Positions 1 to 8,394 of a DNA stretch of 64,000 nucleotides are shown here, in pieces. Each line of letters opens with the position of its first letter. Positions within the stretch are counted from its first letter, which is position 1. This stretch comes from Burkholderiales bacterium GJ-E10 (GTDB taxonomy: Bacteria; Pseudomonadota; Gammaproteobacteria; Burkholderiales; Burkholderiaceae_F), in assembly GCA_000828975.1 (NCBI GenBank), contig AP014683.1:2871700-2935699 (forward strand), in the 5' to 3' direction. A model generated the notes under the pieces. It was not told the DNA's origin. It was given only the letters and a program-made list of their open reading frames with translations, and did not search any database. Position numbers and translations under genes: made by a program.

Positions 1-1
1 C

Positions 2-337
2 TTCGGGATGCTGCTGTTCGTGCTCGCGGTCACCGGCATCGGGCTGGCGATTTCCGCGCTCGCGGCAACCCAGCAGCAGGCCCTGCTCGGCGCGTTCCTC
101 TTCATCGTTCCCTCGGTGATCCTCTCGGGATTCGCGACGCCCATCGCCAACATGCCGATGTGGATCCAGCACCTCACCTTGGTCAACCCCATGCGCTATT
201 TCCTGATCATCGTGCGCAGCGTCTTTCTCGAAGGAGCGGGGTTCGCCGATCTCGCTCCGCAGTTCTGGCCGATGGCCGCGATCGGCGTCGTCACCCTGTC
301 GATGGCTGGCTGGCTGTTTCGCAAGCGGGTGGTCTGA
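2..337 (+). CDS. ABC-2 type transporter permease, C-terminal part
   Basis: This is the last ~111 residues of an integral membrane permease; the frame is open to the window edge, so the start lies upstream. Three to four hydrophobic stretches are visible, with the pattern typical of ABC-2 permeases of the YbhR/YhhJ type: a VPSVILSGFATPIANMP segment, a periplasmic NPMRYFLIIVRSVFLEG stretch, and a last helix ending in a positively charged FRKRVV tail. Such permeases pair with an ABC ATPase and a membrane-fusion protein to export drugs or other compounds. The partners would lie upstream, outside the window. The substrate cannot be inferred. Confidence 0.85.
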   Translation, partial: FGMLLFVLAVTGIGLAISALAATQQQALLGAFLFIVPSVILSGFATPIANMPMWIQHLTLVNPMRYFLIIVRSVFLEGAGFADLAPQFWPMAAIGVVTLSMAGWLFRKRVV

Positions 338-583
338 CCGCTGCGGACGGCGCCGGCGATCCAATGCGGGCCCTCCCGCGCCGCCGCGGAACTCCCCCGG
401 GCGCCAGCAGTCTGAATGATTACCGCCCCCATCGCGGCGCATGCGACGAGCATGACGCCGGGAAGCGGGGAGACTGGCTCCCTGCGTGGAGCAGCGGGGC
501 CGGCGCCTGACGGTGCCAAGCGCGGCGAGTCCGTCGGGCGTGGGGTCGTGTGTGCTCGCCGCGATGCGGAAGGGAGGCCCCAA

Positions 584-880
584 ATGCGCAACGTACTGAA
601 AATTTCCCTCTTGGCCGCCGCAGCGCTGCTCGCCTCGGGTGTCCAGGCCAAGACGATGGCCATGCCCACCGACCAGCAGATCACGGCCACCGTCCAGCAG
701 CAGATCGACAACGATCCGGCGTTTGCCGCCGATCCGATCCACGTGACGACGGATCATGGCGTGGTCACGCTGAGCGGCATCGTCGACGCGCGGTATGAAC
801 GCCACATCGCGAAGAAACTCGCCTGCCGGGTGGTCGGCGTCAAGGCCGTCGATGCGGATCTCGGAGTCGTGAACAACTGA
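584..880 (+). CDS. Periplasmic BON-domain protein
   Basis: A 98-residue secreted protein. The ATG at 584 is chosen because GGGAGG precedes it by 6 bases and it begins a good Sec signal peptide (MRNVLKISLLAAAALLASG, then VQA). An in-frame start further upstream would give an implausible leader. The mature part is one BON domain, about residues 30-98, with the hallmark VVTLSGIVD turn. BON domains (OsmY and related proteins) bind phospholipid or other envelope surfaces and are often induced by osmotic stress. It stands alone after the permease gene. The exact role is unknown. Confidence 0.8.
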   Translation: MRNVLKISLLAAAALLASGVQAKTMAMPTDQQITATVQQQIDNDPAFAADPIHVTTDHGVVTLSGIVDARYERHIAKKLACRVVGVKAVDADLGVVNN

Positions 881-889
881 TCGGCCCCG

Positions 890-910
890 CGGGCGGCCCG
901 AGGCCGCCCG
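890..910. terminator. Hairpin between convergent genes
   Basis: CGGGCGGC, a five-base loop CCGAG, then GCCGCCCG form a perfect 8-bp GC stem just past the BON gene and before the end of the convergent TSUP gene. There is no T-run, so it may be a weak or Rho-assisted terminator. Confidence 0.4.
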
Positions 911-978
911 TACGCGCCGGCCCGGGAAGATCGGGCACCCCCATCTCCGACGCCGGACAGTCCGTTGAAAAACGACAG

Positions 979-1806
979 CTACGGTGCGTTCTTGTACAAC
1001 ATGTACAACGCCACCGTGACCACCACGCCGGCGAAGATCCAGTTCAAGGTGCCCTTGCCGTTGCGCCCGAGCCGGGTGGCGGCGCGGGTGCCGATCCAGC
1101 CGCCGACGATGCCGCCGGCGATGAACTGCAGGGCCACCCGCCAGTCGAGCATTCCCGAGCGGGCATAGTTCAGCGCCGTGGTCAGGCCGAACGTGCCCAC
1201 CGAGATCAGCGAGGTCCCCACCGCGCTGACCATGGGCATTCCCGTCGGCAGCGCCAGGCCGGGGACGATCAGAAACCCGCCCCCGATGCCGAAGAATCCG
1301 GAGAACGCGCCGGCCAGGGCCGCCGAGCCGGCGAGGCGGGCGGCGCACAGGCCCTCGCTGCACTGCGCCTTCGCCTTCTCCAGCATCGCGGCCATGGCGC
1401 GCTGACGCACCATCAGGACCGCGATCCCGAGCATCAACAGCGCGAACAGGAACAGCAGGCGCCGGCCATCGACGGCCTTGCCGATGCTCGAGCCGACAAA
1501 GGCCATCGCCGCGCCGACTACCGCGAACAGGATGCCCTGTCGCCATCGTACGTTGCCGGCCCGTGCATGCAGCGCCAAGTTGGCATAGGCGTTCATCGAG
1601 ACGGCGAACGCGGTGGTGCCGATCACCACATGCGGATCGGGGTATCCGACGAGATACAACAGGAGCGGCACGGCGAGGATGGATCCGCCCCCGCCGATGA
1701 TGCCGAGGGTGAAGCCGACCGCGCTGCCGGAGAGCACGGTCAGCACATGCTGCGCGGCGGTGAGCGTGACGCCGGCGGCGTGGGGAAGATGGGCGACGAA
1801 ATCCAT
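979..1806 (-). CDS. TSUP-family (TauE/SafE) membrane transporter
   Basis: A 275-residue integral membrane protein. It has two halves, each carrying the glycine-rich TSUP signature: GFTLGIIGGGGSILAVPLLL near residue 35 and GAFSGFFGIGGGFLIVPGLAL near residue 155. This is the internal duplication expected for TauE/SafE/YfcA exporters of sulfite, sulfonates or organosulfur acids. The ATG at 1806 directly precedes the first hydrophobic segment; longer in-frame versions add low-complexity Arg/Gly sequence and are unlikely. It is convergent with the BON gene and divergent from leuA. The substrate is not determinable. A second, distant TSUP protein lies at 26102-26857. Confidence 0.88.
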   Translation of the reverse strand: MDFVAHLPHAAGVTLTAAQHVLTVLSGSAVGFTLGIIGGGGSILAVPLLLYLVGYPDPHVVIGTTAFAVSMNAYANLALHARAGNVRWRQGILFAVVGAAMAFVGSSIGKAVDGRRLLFLFALLMLGIAVLMVRQRAMAAMLEKAKAQCSEGLCAARLAGSAALAGAFSGFFGIGGGFLIVPGLALPTGMPMVSAVGTSLISVGTFGLTTALNYARSGMLDWRVALQFIAGGIVGGWIGTRAATRLGRNGKGTLNWIFAGVVVTVALYMLYKNAP

Positions 1807-2168
1807 GGCGGCAGCAGGATAGCCGGTTGAACTGCATCGCGCCGTCGACCAGCGGAAAAATTGACCGATTTCATGCATTCGCATACGCTCTGGCTGTGAT
1901 CTCGCTTGCCGCCCCCACCCCCCGCAACCTTCGTTGCGCCCTGCCGCTGGCCCGACTAGCGCTGGGCCGGGGTCTGCCTGCGCGCCACGACGTCTCCGCG
2001 ACGTTCTGATCTCCCCCTGACCCCGGCCACGCAAGGACGCTCCGACCCATCGGAGCGCCGCAGGGGTGCGCGCAATCCAGGCGGTCCCGGGTTCGGCCCC
2101 GGGGTTCGGCCTGACTCCTGCGCGGCGATCACGCCGCGCGCAGCGCGTTGTCCCCAGGGGGAAGCAAG
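1807..2168. promoter_or_regulatory. Divergent upstream region, TSUP gene / leuA
   Basis: Gene-free. It should hold the promoters of both flanking genes. On the + strand TTGACC (1861) and TACGCT (1884) are 17 bp apart, a weak promoter match. A perfect 8-bp hairpin, CGCTCCGA-CCCA-TCGGAGCG, lies at 2038-2057 in what would be the leuA leader. A tiny frame MHSHTLWL (1873-1899) contains two leucine codons but has no clear ribosome site. No convincing attenuator can be shown. Confidence 0.3.
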
Positions 2169-3503
2169 ATGATCCCGAATCCCGAAACGAAGTACCGGCC
2201 GTTCCCGCCGGTTTCCCTGCCCGACCGGCAATGGCCGGCACGCACCCTCCGCCAGGCGCCGATCTGGCTTTCCACCGATCTGCGCGACGGCAACCAGGCG
2301 CTGTTCGAGCCGATGAGCCGGCCGCGCAAACTGCGCTTCTTCGATGCGCTCGTCCGGATCGGGTTGCGGGAAATCGAGGTCGGATTCCCGTCCGCCTCGC
2401 AGACCGATTTCGACGTCGTCCGCGCCCTGATCGAAGGGGACCGGATTCCCGACGGCGTCACGCCGATGGTCCTGACCCCGATGCGGGAAGACCTGATCGA
2501 CCGCACGGTCACCTCCCTGCACGGCGCGCGCCGTGCCATCGTGCACGTCTACAACGCCACCGCGCCGGCATGGCGGCGCATCGTCTTCGGCATGACGGTG
2601 CCGGAAATGCTGCGTTTCATCGAATCGCAGGTCACCCATGTCCGGCGCGCAACCGAGCGCTTTCCGGAGACCGAATGGATCCTGCAGTACTCGCCGGAGA
2701 CCTTCAGCGCCACCGAACCCGAGGTTGCGCTGGCCGCCTGTCACGCCGCCATGCGCGCCTGGGGAGTCGGTGCCGGACGGCGGATGATCGTCAACCTGCC
2801 GACCACCGTCGAGGTCGCCTCCCCCAACGGGTTCGCGGATCAGATCGAATGGATGGACCGCAATCTCGATGCGCGCGAGCACGTCGTCCTGTCGGTGCAC
2901 ACCCACAACGATCGTGGCACGGGGGTCGCCTGCGCGGAATTGGCGATGCTGGCCGGCGCGCAGCGGGTGGAAGGATGCCTGTTCGGCAACGGCGAGCGCA
3001 GCGGCAACGCCGATCTCATCACCCTGGCCTTGAACCTCTACACCCAAGGCATCGCGCCCGGGCTGGATTTCTCGGATCTTCCCGCGATCGCGCGCTGCTA
3101 CGAGGAGTGCACCGGCATGACGATTCCGCCGCGCCACCCGTATGCCGGCGACCTGGTCTACACCGCATTTTCGGGGTCACACCAGGACGCGATCAAGAAG
3201 GGCTTCGCCGCGCAGGACCCACGCGGCTTCTGGGAGGTTCCGTATCTGCCGATCGACCCGGCGGATCTGGGACGCAGCTACGATGGCGTCGTGCGCATCA
3301 ACAGCCAGTCCGGCAAGGGCGGCGTGTCCTACCTGCTCGAGCGCGACCATGGCGTGGTGCTGCCGCGCGCGATGCAGGCGGAATTCCACGCCATCGTGCA
3401 GCGGCACGCCGACGCCACCGCGGCCGAGATCGGCTCGGAGACGCTGCGGCAACTCTTTGAAGGCTACCGATCGGGAAAGGAGCAATCCGATGTCGACGCA
3501 TGA
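2169..3503 (+). CDS. leuA: 2-isopropylmalate synthase, short form without regulatory domain
   Basis: A 444-residue HMGL-like TIM-barrel enzyme of the class II LeuA type. It would condense acetyl-CoA with 2-oxoisovalerate, the first committed step of leucine synthesis. Visible are the N-terminal [15 protein letters not shown] active-site motif (~res 40), [12 protein letters not shown] (~res 77), and the metal-binding [10 protein letters not shown] plus [11 protein letters not shown] (~res 245-290). The ATG at 2169 follows a GGGGGAAG ribosome site. Family members usually run to about 550 residues with a C-terminal LeuA dimer/allosteric domain; this one stops just after the linker (LFEGYRSG). 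The stop overlaps the next gene, so the short form looks native. It may be leucine-insensitive or act on a related substrate. Confidence 0.85.
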   Translation: MIPNPETKYRPFPPVSLPDRQWPARTLRQAPIWLSTDLRDGNQALFEPMSRPRKLRFFDALVRIGLREIEVGFPSASQTDFDVVRALIEGDRIPDGVTPMVLTPMREDLIDRTVTSLHGARRAIVHVYNATAPAWRRIVFGMTVPEMLRFIESQVTHVRRATERFPETEWILQYSPETFSATEPEVALAACHAAMRAWGVGAGRRMIVNLPTTVEVASPNGFADQIEWMDRNLDAREHVVLSVHTHNDRGTGVACAELAMLAGAQRVEGCLFGNGERSGNADLITLALNLYTQGIAPGLDFSDLPAIARCYEECTGMTIPPRHPYAGDLVYTAFSGSHQDAIKKGFAAQDPRGFWEVPYLPIDPADLGRSYDGVVRINSQSGKGGVSYLLERDHGVVLPRAMQAEFHAIVQRHADATAAEIGSETLRQLFEGYRSGKEQSDVDA

Positions 3504-4290
3504 GCAGACGGTATTGGCGCAATTCGACGCGCAGGCGCGCGCCTATCTGACCAGCACAGTCCATGCGCAGGGTCCGGATCTCATCCGCGCGCAGGAACTG
3601 GCCCGGCATGTGGCGCAGCAGACGGCCCGACAAGCAGCGGCGGCCGCCCTCGACGTGGGCTGCGGCGCCGGGCATCTGAGCTTCGCGATCGCGCCGGACT
3701 TTGCCCGGGTCGTGGCGCTCGACCCGGCGCCCAGGATGCTGGCGGTCGTGCGCGATGCGGCGGCGGCGCGGCATCTGCCGCAGATCGAAACCGTGGAAGC
3801 TGCGGGCGACCGCCTGCCGTTCGCGGACGAATCCTTCGACCTCGTCTGCTCGCGCAAGAGCGCGCATCATTGGCGCCGGATCGAGGCGGCGTTGCGGGAA
3901 ATGCGCCGCGTCCTGAAGCCGGGCGGCCATCTGCTGATGATCGACACCGAAGGCGAAGAGGACCCGCTCGCGGATACCCATCTGCAGACGATCGAGCTGC
4001 TGCGCGACCGCTCGCACGTGCGCAGCCACGCGCCGCGCCAATGGCAGGCCATGCTGGCGGCGGCGGGCTTCACCGTGACCGCGCACGAGACCTGGCCCCT
4101 GCGCCTGGAGTTCGCGTCCTGGGTCGAGCGCATGCGCACGCCGCCCGACGCCGTCGCAATGATCCGCCGCCTGCAGACCGAAGCGCCGGCGGAGGTGCGG
4201 CAGGCGCTGGGGTATGAGGAGGACGGCTCGTTTACGATCCGGACCGGACTATATTGGGCATCCCCGGCCCAGGAGTTTCCGTGCATATGA
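3490..4290 (+). CDS. Class I SAM-dependent methyltransferase
   Basis: 266 residues. It starts inside the end of leuA (14-nt overlap) and ends on an ATGA overlap with rmuC, so the three genes are translationally coupled. The Rossmann methyltransferase fold is clear: motif [17 protein letters not shown] (~res 55), the acidic [10 protein letters not shown] strand, [13 protein letters not shown] (~res 107), and the post-motif [18 protein letters not shown]. It resembles the UbiE/BioC/YcgJ group. The SRKSAHHW segment sits where substrate-binding residues occur. The substrate is unknown, and the operon with a leucine-pathway enzyme gives only a weak hint of small-molecule metabolism. Confidence 0.85.
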   Translation: MSTHEQTVLAQFDAQARAYLTSTVHAQGPDLIRAQELARHVAQQTARQAAAAALDVGCGAGHLSFAIAPDFARVVALDPAPRMLAVVRDAAAARHLPQIETVEAAGDRLPFADESFDLVCSRKSAHHWRRIEAALREMRRVLKPGGHLLMIDTEGEEDPLADTHLQTIELLRDRSHVRSHAPRQWQAMLAAAGFTVTAHETWPLRLEFASWVERMRTPPDAVAMIRRLQTEAPAEVRQALGYEEDGSFTIRTGLYWASPAQEFPCI

Positions 4291-5588
4291 CATTCGGAAC
4301 CGGAGAACTGGCCGCAGGATCGATCGCGGGGCTCATCGGATTCGCGGCGGGCGGGTTTGCGGCATGGCGCGCCGCGACGGCGCAGATCCGCGCCGCCCGG
4401 GACGAGTCCGCGCAATGGCGGGAACGGCTGGACCACGCCGGCCGCGAGCGCGCAGCGCTCGAAGGCGAACGCAAGGCCCTGCAGGTCCTGCTCGATGCGG
4501 AACGGCGCAGCGCCGCGGAAAAGCTGCAGCTGCTCGCGGACGCGAAGGAAGCCCTGAGCCATCAGTTCAAGGCGCTGGCCAACGACATCCTCGAAGAGAA
4601 GTCGACCCGGTTCACCGAACAGAACCGGGTCAACCTTGCCCAATTGCTCGACCCCCTGCGTGCACGGATCGGCGAGTTCCAGTCCAAGGTCGAGGAGGTC
4701 TACGTCCAGGAAGGCAAGGACCGCAGTGCGCTCGCCGAACAGCTGCGGCAGCTCGTCGCGCTCAACCAGACGCTGAGCGCCGACGCGAAGAATCTGACGT
4801 CCGCCCTCAAGGGCTCGTCGAAGACGCAAGGCGCCTGGGGCGAATACATCCTGGAGCGCGTGCTGGAAGCCTCGGGGCTGCGCAAAGGCTTCGAATACGC
4901 GGCGCAGGCGTCCGAAGTGGCGGCGGACGGACGGCGCCTGCAGCCCGACGTAGTGATCGAACTGCCCGGCGGCCGCAAGCTCGTGGTCGACGCGAAGGTT
5001 TCCCTGGTGGCGTACGACCGCTACGCCGCCGCCGAAACCGAATCCGAGCGCAAGGCGGCGATCGCCGAGCACCTCGATTCCGTGCGTGGCCACCTGCGCA
5101 GCCTCGCGGCGAAGGACTACCAGTTGCTCTACGGCGCCGACGGCATCGATTTCGTGCTGATGTTCGTTCCGATCGAACCCGCCTTCCTGCTCGCCGTGGA
5201 CGCCGACACGGAACTCTTCCTGGACGCATGGCAGCGCAACGTGCTGCTGGTGAGCCCGTCCACCCTCCTCTTCGTCGTGCGGACGGTCGCGCATCTGTGG
5301 CGGCAGGAACAGCAGAACCGCAACGCGCAGGAAATCGCCCGCCGCGGCGCGGAGCTCTACGACAAGCTGGCGGGATTCGTGGACGACCTGCGCCTCGTCG
5401 GCGACCGCCTCGCCGCCGCGCAGAACGCCTACGCGAGCGCGGAGCGGAAACTCGTGTCCGGCCGCGGCAACGCGATCCGACAGGCGGAAATGCTGCGCGA
5501 CCTCGGCGTCAAGCCGACCAAGCGGATCGCACCGCAAGCCGTCGACACGGCGCTGGCGAATGGAGCCTCACCCGCCGGCGAGGCGTGA
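4287..5588 (+). CDS. rmuC: DNA recombination protein RmuC
   Basis: A 433-residue protein. The ATG at 4287 overlaps the preceding stop (ATGA) and is preceded by AGGAG. An N-terminal hydrophobic anchor (ELAAGSIAGLIGFAAGGFAA) is followed by a long charged coiled coil (~res 30-170). Then comes the RmuC core, with SSKTQGAWGEYILERVLE, QPDVVIELPGGRKLVVDAKV and YDRYAAAETE. The PDVVIEL...DAKV pattern belongs to a PD-(D/E)XK-like nuclease fold. RmuC limits inversions and rearrangements at short inverted repeats. It is the last core gene before the accessory island. Confidence 0.92.
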   Translation: MTFGTGELAAGSIAGLIGFAAGGFAAWRAATAQIRAARDESAQWRERLDHAGRERAALEGERKALQVLLDAERRSAAEKLQLLADAKEALSHQFKALANDILEEKSTRFTEQNRVNLAQLLDPLRARIGEFQSKVEEVYVQEGKDRSALAEQLRQLVALNQTLSADAKNLTSALKGSSKTQGAWGEYILERVLEASGLRKGFEYAAQASEVAADGRRLQPDVVIELPGGRKLVVDAKVSLVAYDRYAAAETESERKAAIAEHLDSVRGHLRSLAAKDYQLLYGADGIDFVLMFVPIEPAFLLAVDADTELFLDAWQRNVLLVSPSTLLFVVRTVAHLWRQEQQNRNAQEIARRGAELYDKLAGFVDDLRLVGDRLAAAQNAYASAERKLVSGRGNAIRQAEMLRDLGVKPTKRIAPQAVDTALANGASPAGEA

Positions 5589-5872
5589 GCATGCGAGAGG
5601 CGGGCGGCTTGCGGGCGGACCCTTTCCGGATTTTGGGGTTCGGGGCGTGGGGGTCCGGGTTACGCCCGGCGCCGACTCTCGCACCGTCCCTGGACCGGAT
5701 TTTCACGCCGCGAGGGGGACTTTCAGCCTCTATCGCGAATCGCCGACCGCGTTCCGCCAAGACCGCCGGTTTCCAAAAACCTCGGAGCGGCTCACGGTTG
5801 ACTCATAGCGCTGGATGAAAACGTGTCTGCGCGCCTCGGGCTGATCGGACGCTCCGGCATCCGTTGGACATA
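5589..5872. other. Gene-free boundary between core and island
   Basis: No gene, tRNA or direct repeat suggestive of an att site was seen. Reading frames here are short and run in GC-rich, non-conserved sequence. The nucleotide texture changes to lower GC from about 5860. Confidence 0.4.
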
Positions 5873-5902
5873 TTGACATCACAGGCCAACCGTTGGTAGG
5901 AT
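5873..5902 (+). promoter_or_regulatory. tumE promoter with embedded palindromic operator
   Basis: TTGACA (5873-5878, perfect -35), an 18-bp spacer, and TAGGAT (5897-5902, -10). The spacer carries a perfect palindrome CCAAC-C-GTTGG (5886-5896). The half-sites recur as CCGTTGG at 5861 and TCCAACG at 5904. The expected transcription start falls on or beside the GTG start codon at 5910, so the mRNA is probably leaderless. A repressor, most simply the downstream HTH antitoxin, could bind the repeats. Confidence 0.6.
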
Positions 5903-5909
5903 CTCCAAC

Positions 5910-6206
5910 GTGAAGGCGACGCCGATTATCGATACGCGCATCATCTACTCCGCGACGGCCTTTGCTGAACTCGTTTTATGGCGCGTACCCAGGAGGGTTC
6001 AGGGATCGGGGCACGAGTTCAAGTACCGCTTGGCATACGTCGTCCACGATACTTGCGTAGTCCGGTACGACAATGAAGCAACGAATGGCGACCATCGACA
6101 TTTCGGTCGCAGGGAAAGGCCCTACGTTTTTACTACCCCGGAAAATCTCCTCGCAGATTTTCAGGAAGACATTGCGAGGTGGAACCGTGAAAACCGTAGT
6201 CCTTGA
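5910..6206 (+). CDS. TumE-family toxin (DUF6516)
   Basis: 98 residues with the TumE pattern: FAELVLWRVP (~res 18), the core FKYRLAYV...CVVRYDNE (~res 36-56), the GDHRH motif (~res 60), and a terminal PENLLADFQEDI helix. TumE proteins are toxins of type II pairs whose antitoxin is an HTH protein (TumA), exactly the order found here. The start is GTG at 5910, with no room for a ribosome site and a strong promoter directly upstream. The last 20 nt overlap the antitoxin gene. GC content is lower than in the flanking core genes, in keeping with acquisition. Confidence 0.8.
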   Translation: MKATPIIDTRIIYSATAFAELVLWRVPRRVQGSGHEFKYRLAYVVHDTCVVRYDNEATNGDHRHFGRRERPYVFTTPENLLADFQEDIARWNRENRSP

Positions 6207-6534
6207 CGTACGTTCCCCGCAAGAGGCGATGGCCGATTTTGCTCGCGCATGGAAGACTGGCAAAGCGGAAAGGGCGGCTCGAATCTCCTTTGCAAGTCCG
6301 GAACTGCTATGGGATGTTTTGACTGCAAAGCGGTGGGATTTGTTGAAGGCTCTCTGCGGGATCGGGCCGGTATCGATCCGCGAAGCGGCACGACGAGTAC
6401 ATAGGGACGTAAAGGCGGTCCACGGAGATGTCACTGCGTTACTAAACGCCGGCGTACTTCAACGCACCGATACGGGACAAATTATTTTTCCATACGAAAC
6501 CGTAAAGGTTGAGTTTCTCTTGAAAGCGGCGTAG
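6187..6534 (+). CDS. TumA-like HTH antitoxin
   Basis: 115 residues from the GTG at 6187, which overlaps tumE. The longer in-frame start at 6073 would run through tumE and is rejected. An N-terminal segment (DVRSPQEAMADFARAWKTGK) is followed by a winged-helix domain (~res 38-115): LLWDVLTAKRWDLLKAL, VSIREAARRVHRDVKAVHGD and the wing FPYETVKVEF. This is the MarR-like HVO_A0114 family seen beside TumE toxins. It should neutralise TumE and probably represses the pair through the CCAAC/GTTGG repeats at 5861-5910. Confidence 0.78.
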   Translation: MKTVVLDVRSPQEAMADFARAWKTGKAERAARISFASPELLWDVLTAKRWDLLKALCGIGPVSIREAARRVHRDVKAVHGDVTALLNAGVLQRTDTGQIIFPYETVKVEFLLKAA

Positions 6535-6682
6535 GCAGTACGCTTCGCCGCGAGAAGAGCGGATGCCGAAATCCGCTACCGAATGCTTCATTGATTTCCA
6601 CCTCCTGGAAACCGACGCTCACCTCGAAACGTCAACCGCCTCGGATCGACTCAAGCGTCAGGATCTCCGGAAAGCTGGGTGA

Positions 6683-6829
6683 TTCGTTCCGCGGCAAATA
6701 GTCGCGGATTTACGCAGGCATCCACGTCGGAGTGCCTCGCGGCGCAAGGTCGACCGCGAGGCCCGGCTCACGATCAGCGAAGAGCTTGGCCGCGCGCGCG
6801 AGCAGATCACGGCGGTGTATTTGGGTCGA
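6683..6829 (+). pseudogene. Possible tyrosine-integrase C-terminal remnant
   Basis: An open frame without a start ends in a stretch (ISEELGRAREQITAVYLGR at ~6773-6829) that resembles the C-terminal box of phage/ICE tyrosine recombinases, where R-ELGH-R--ITA-YLG carries the catalytic tyrosine. The rest of the gene is absent, and a stop lies just upstream in frame (6680). It is either decayed or a chance match. It lies in the otherwise gene-free 6535-6845 interval. Confidence 0.35.
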
Positions 6830-6845
6830 TGGCCGCCAGCTTGGC

Positions 6846-7628
6846 TCATACGACGCCCAGGATCCAGCCCTCAACACCGGCCACGGTGCGCTCGGGCGGC
6901 GTCAGGTTCGGCTGCAAGTACCGCGCAAGTTGCCTGGACCGGTCGGCTTCACTGAGCCACGACGCCACCGTGAAGGCGTCGTGCTGGTCGGGCGTGCGGT
7001 CATCCGTGGGGAATGCGTGCCTCCAAAGCGACGGGTAGGCCTCAACCAGGGCGGACTTTCCCGCGGGGATCGCCCAACCGTCGAATGGCCAGAAGTGCAG
7101 GCGGCCGCCGAGTTGATTGCGCAGGTACAGCAGCCAGGGTATGCCGGCATGGGTCGACTTGGCTACCGAGCCCTGGACGTCGAAGTGGAACACGGACTTG
7201 GCCGAGCCGGCGCGTTGTTCGGTCATCCGGCGCCAGCGGGTGTTACCGGTCCGCGCAGCGCCGTTGCCGGCCGAGCCGTCGCGAATGAAGTCGACATAGG
7301 TGTGCTCGGCGTCCGTGGGCCAGTGCCGCTGAAAGTCCTCCAGGAATGTGGACCAGTCGGGCGGCACCCGATGCACCTCGAAGTAGCGCAGCGGAAAGGA
7401 GAATCCGTGGTCGATGCCGACGATCGTCGGGATTTCTTCCGCGAGCCGCTCGGCCAACCAGTGCGCAATGCCGCGTCGCGTCCAGTACTTGCGGGGGCTG
7501 GGCGGCGGTGCAACCTCCTTGGCCTCGGATTCGCCGACGGCGCAGTAGACGCGCAGCCCCTTGAGACTGGACTCTGGCGTCTCGGCCCCGGAATAGTCGA
7601 CGCCGATGTAGCGGCAAAACGCAGCCAT
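6846..7628 (-). CDS. DUF429-type predicted RNase H-fold nuclease
   Basis: 260 residues. The signatures fit the DUF429/RNase H-like superfamily: an N-terminal YIGVDYSGAE strand with the first acidic residue (~res 8-14), IVGIDHGFSFP (~res 68), VEAYPSLW (~res 190) and the C-terminal DQHDAFTVASWL (~res 210) carrying the last acidic residues. Family members are predicted metal-dependent nucleases of unknown substrate. The gene is followed by higA1/higB1 (upstream on the same strand, 17-nt gap), so it may be the distal gene of that toxin-antitoxin transcript. No experimental role is known to me. Confidence 0.65.
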   Translation of the reverse strand: MAAFCRYIGVDYSGAETPESSLKGLRVYCAVGESEAKEVAPPPSPRKYWTRRGIAHWLAERLAEEIPTIVGIDHGFSFPLRYFEVHRVPPDWSTFLEDFQRHWPTDAEHTYVDFIRDGSAGNGAARTGNTRWRRMTEQRAGSAKSVFHFDVQGSVAKSTHAGIPWLLYLRNQLGGRLHFWPFDGWAIPAGKSALVEAYPSLWRHAFPTDDRTPDQHDAFTVASWLSEADRSRQLARYLQPNLTPPERTVAGVEGWILGVV

Positions 7629-7645
7629 CGAGAACGGCAGCCGTC

Positions 7646-8005
7646 TCAGGACACCTCGGCCAGCAGGCTCTCGTAGGGGATCTTCAGGCCTTCGTGCAGT
7701 CGCTTGACCATCCGCAGGCTGAGCGGCCGCTTGCGGTTCAGCACCTCGGACACCCGTCCGCTCGGACCAATGAAAGGCTCAAGATCGCGATGCGTCAGTC
7801 CCTCTTGTTCCATGCGGAACTTGATTGCCTCCACCGGGTCCGCGGGCCCGAAGCCATAGTGCTTGTTCTCGTAGGCTTCTACCAAGGCCACCAGGACGTC
7901 GCGCTCATCGGCCTGGGCCGTGCCTTCCTCGGCCTGGAAAATCTTCTCCATGCGGTGGAACACATTCTTCAGGTCGTCGTCGTTTCGGATCGGCTTAATA
8001 GTCAT
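7646..8005 (-). CDS. HigA-type HTH antitoxin (locus 1)
   Basis: 119 residues. The N-terminal half is a helical neutralisation region. The C-terminal half is an XRE-type helix-turn-helix: AIKFRMEQEGLTHRDLEPF, then GPSGRVSEVLNRKRPLSL. It overlaps the toxin gene higB1 by 11 nt, in the toxin-first order typical of higBA. The protein aligns closely with the N-terminus of the fused protein at 22816-24051 (EAI-FRM-EQGL, RVSEVL--KRPL), so the two loci are paralogous. It should bind the palindrome at 8321-8339. Confidence 0.85.
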   Translation of the reverse strand: MTIKPIRNDDDLKNVFHRMEKIFQAEEGTAQADERDVLVALVEAYENKHYGFGPADPVEAIKFRMEQEGLTHRDLEPFIGPSGRVSEVLNRKRPLSLRMVKRLHEGLKIPYESLLAEVS

Positions 8006-8312
8006 TCACGCTCTCCACGTCGATGCGGTCGTACTGCGCATGCGTCCCGACGAACTTCACCCAGACGATCCCTGCCTGATACTGCACTTCGACCACCAGC
8101 CGGTACTGGTACTTGTTGCCGCCCACGTTGAACACCATGCGGTTGTTACCGCAGATGCTCGCGCTGGCGTACTGATCCTTGATGTCCTGCGGCCGGCGCC
8201 ACTTCGCCTTGAGGGCCTCTTCGTACCAGCTGTGCAGCGGGCCTCGCGCATCGGCACAGCCGGGGCGCTCCCAGAAGTTCTTCAGGCTGCTCTTGGCGAT
8301 GACCCTCATCAT
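7995..8312 (-). CDS. HigB-type mRNA-interferase toxin (locus 1)
   Basis: 105 residues of the HigB toxin family (RelE-like fold, ribosome-dependent mRNA cleavage). The conserved motif series is W--PQDIKDQYASAS (~res 39-52), NNRMVFNVGGNKYQYRL (~res 56) and GIVWVKFVGTHAQYD at the C-terminus. Two ATGs in tandem start the gene (8312, 8309). A perfect 19-bp palindrome lies just upstream. The toxin is about 50% identical by eye to the HigB at 24051-24332. Confidence 0.88.
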   Translation of the reverse strand: MMRVIAKSSLKNFWERPGCADARGPLHSWYEEALKAKWRRPQDIKDQYASASICGNNRMVFNVGGNKYQYRLVVEVQYQAGIVWVKFVGTHAQYDRIDVESVNDY

Positions 8313-8320
8313 CGGGAAGA

Positions 8321-8339
8321 ATCTCCCATTTTGGGAGAT
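8321..8339. promoter_or_regulatory. Palindromic operator of higBA locus 1
   Basis: ATCTCCCA-TTT-TGGGAGAT is a perfect 8+3+8 palindrome, 9 bp upstream of the higB1 start. Its CCCA...TGGG core is shared with the operator of the paralogous locus (24374-24390), which suggests related recognition by the two HigA domains. Confidence 0.7.
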
Positions 8340-8394
8340 CGGTCAACGGATGGTTTTCTCCAACGAGAGCCTGGAGCCGGGTGTCCGTGCCCGG

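Noticed and set aside
1873-1899. Leader peptide MHSHTLWL with two leucine codons upstream of leuA
   Set aside because: No ribosome site, no consecutive Leu run and no terminator/antiterminator pair visible; the 270-bp distance is long.
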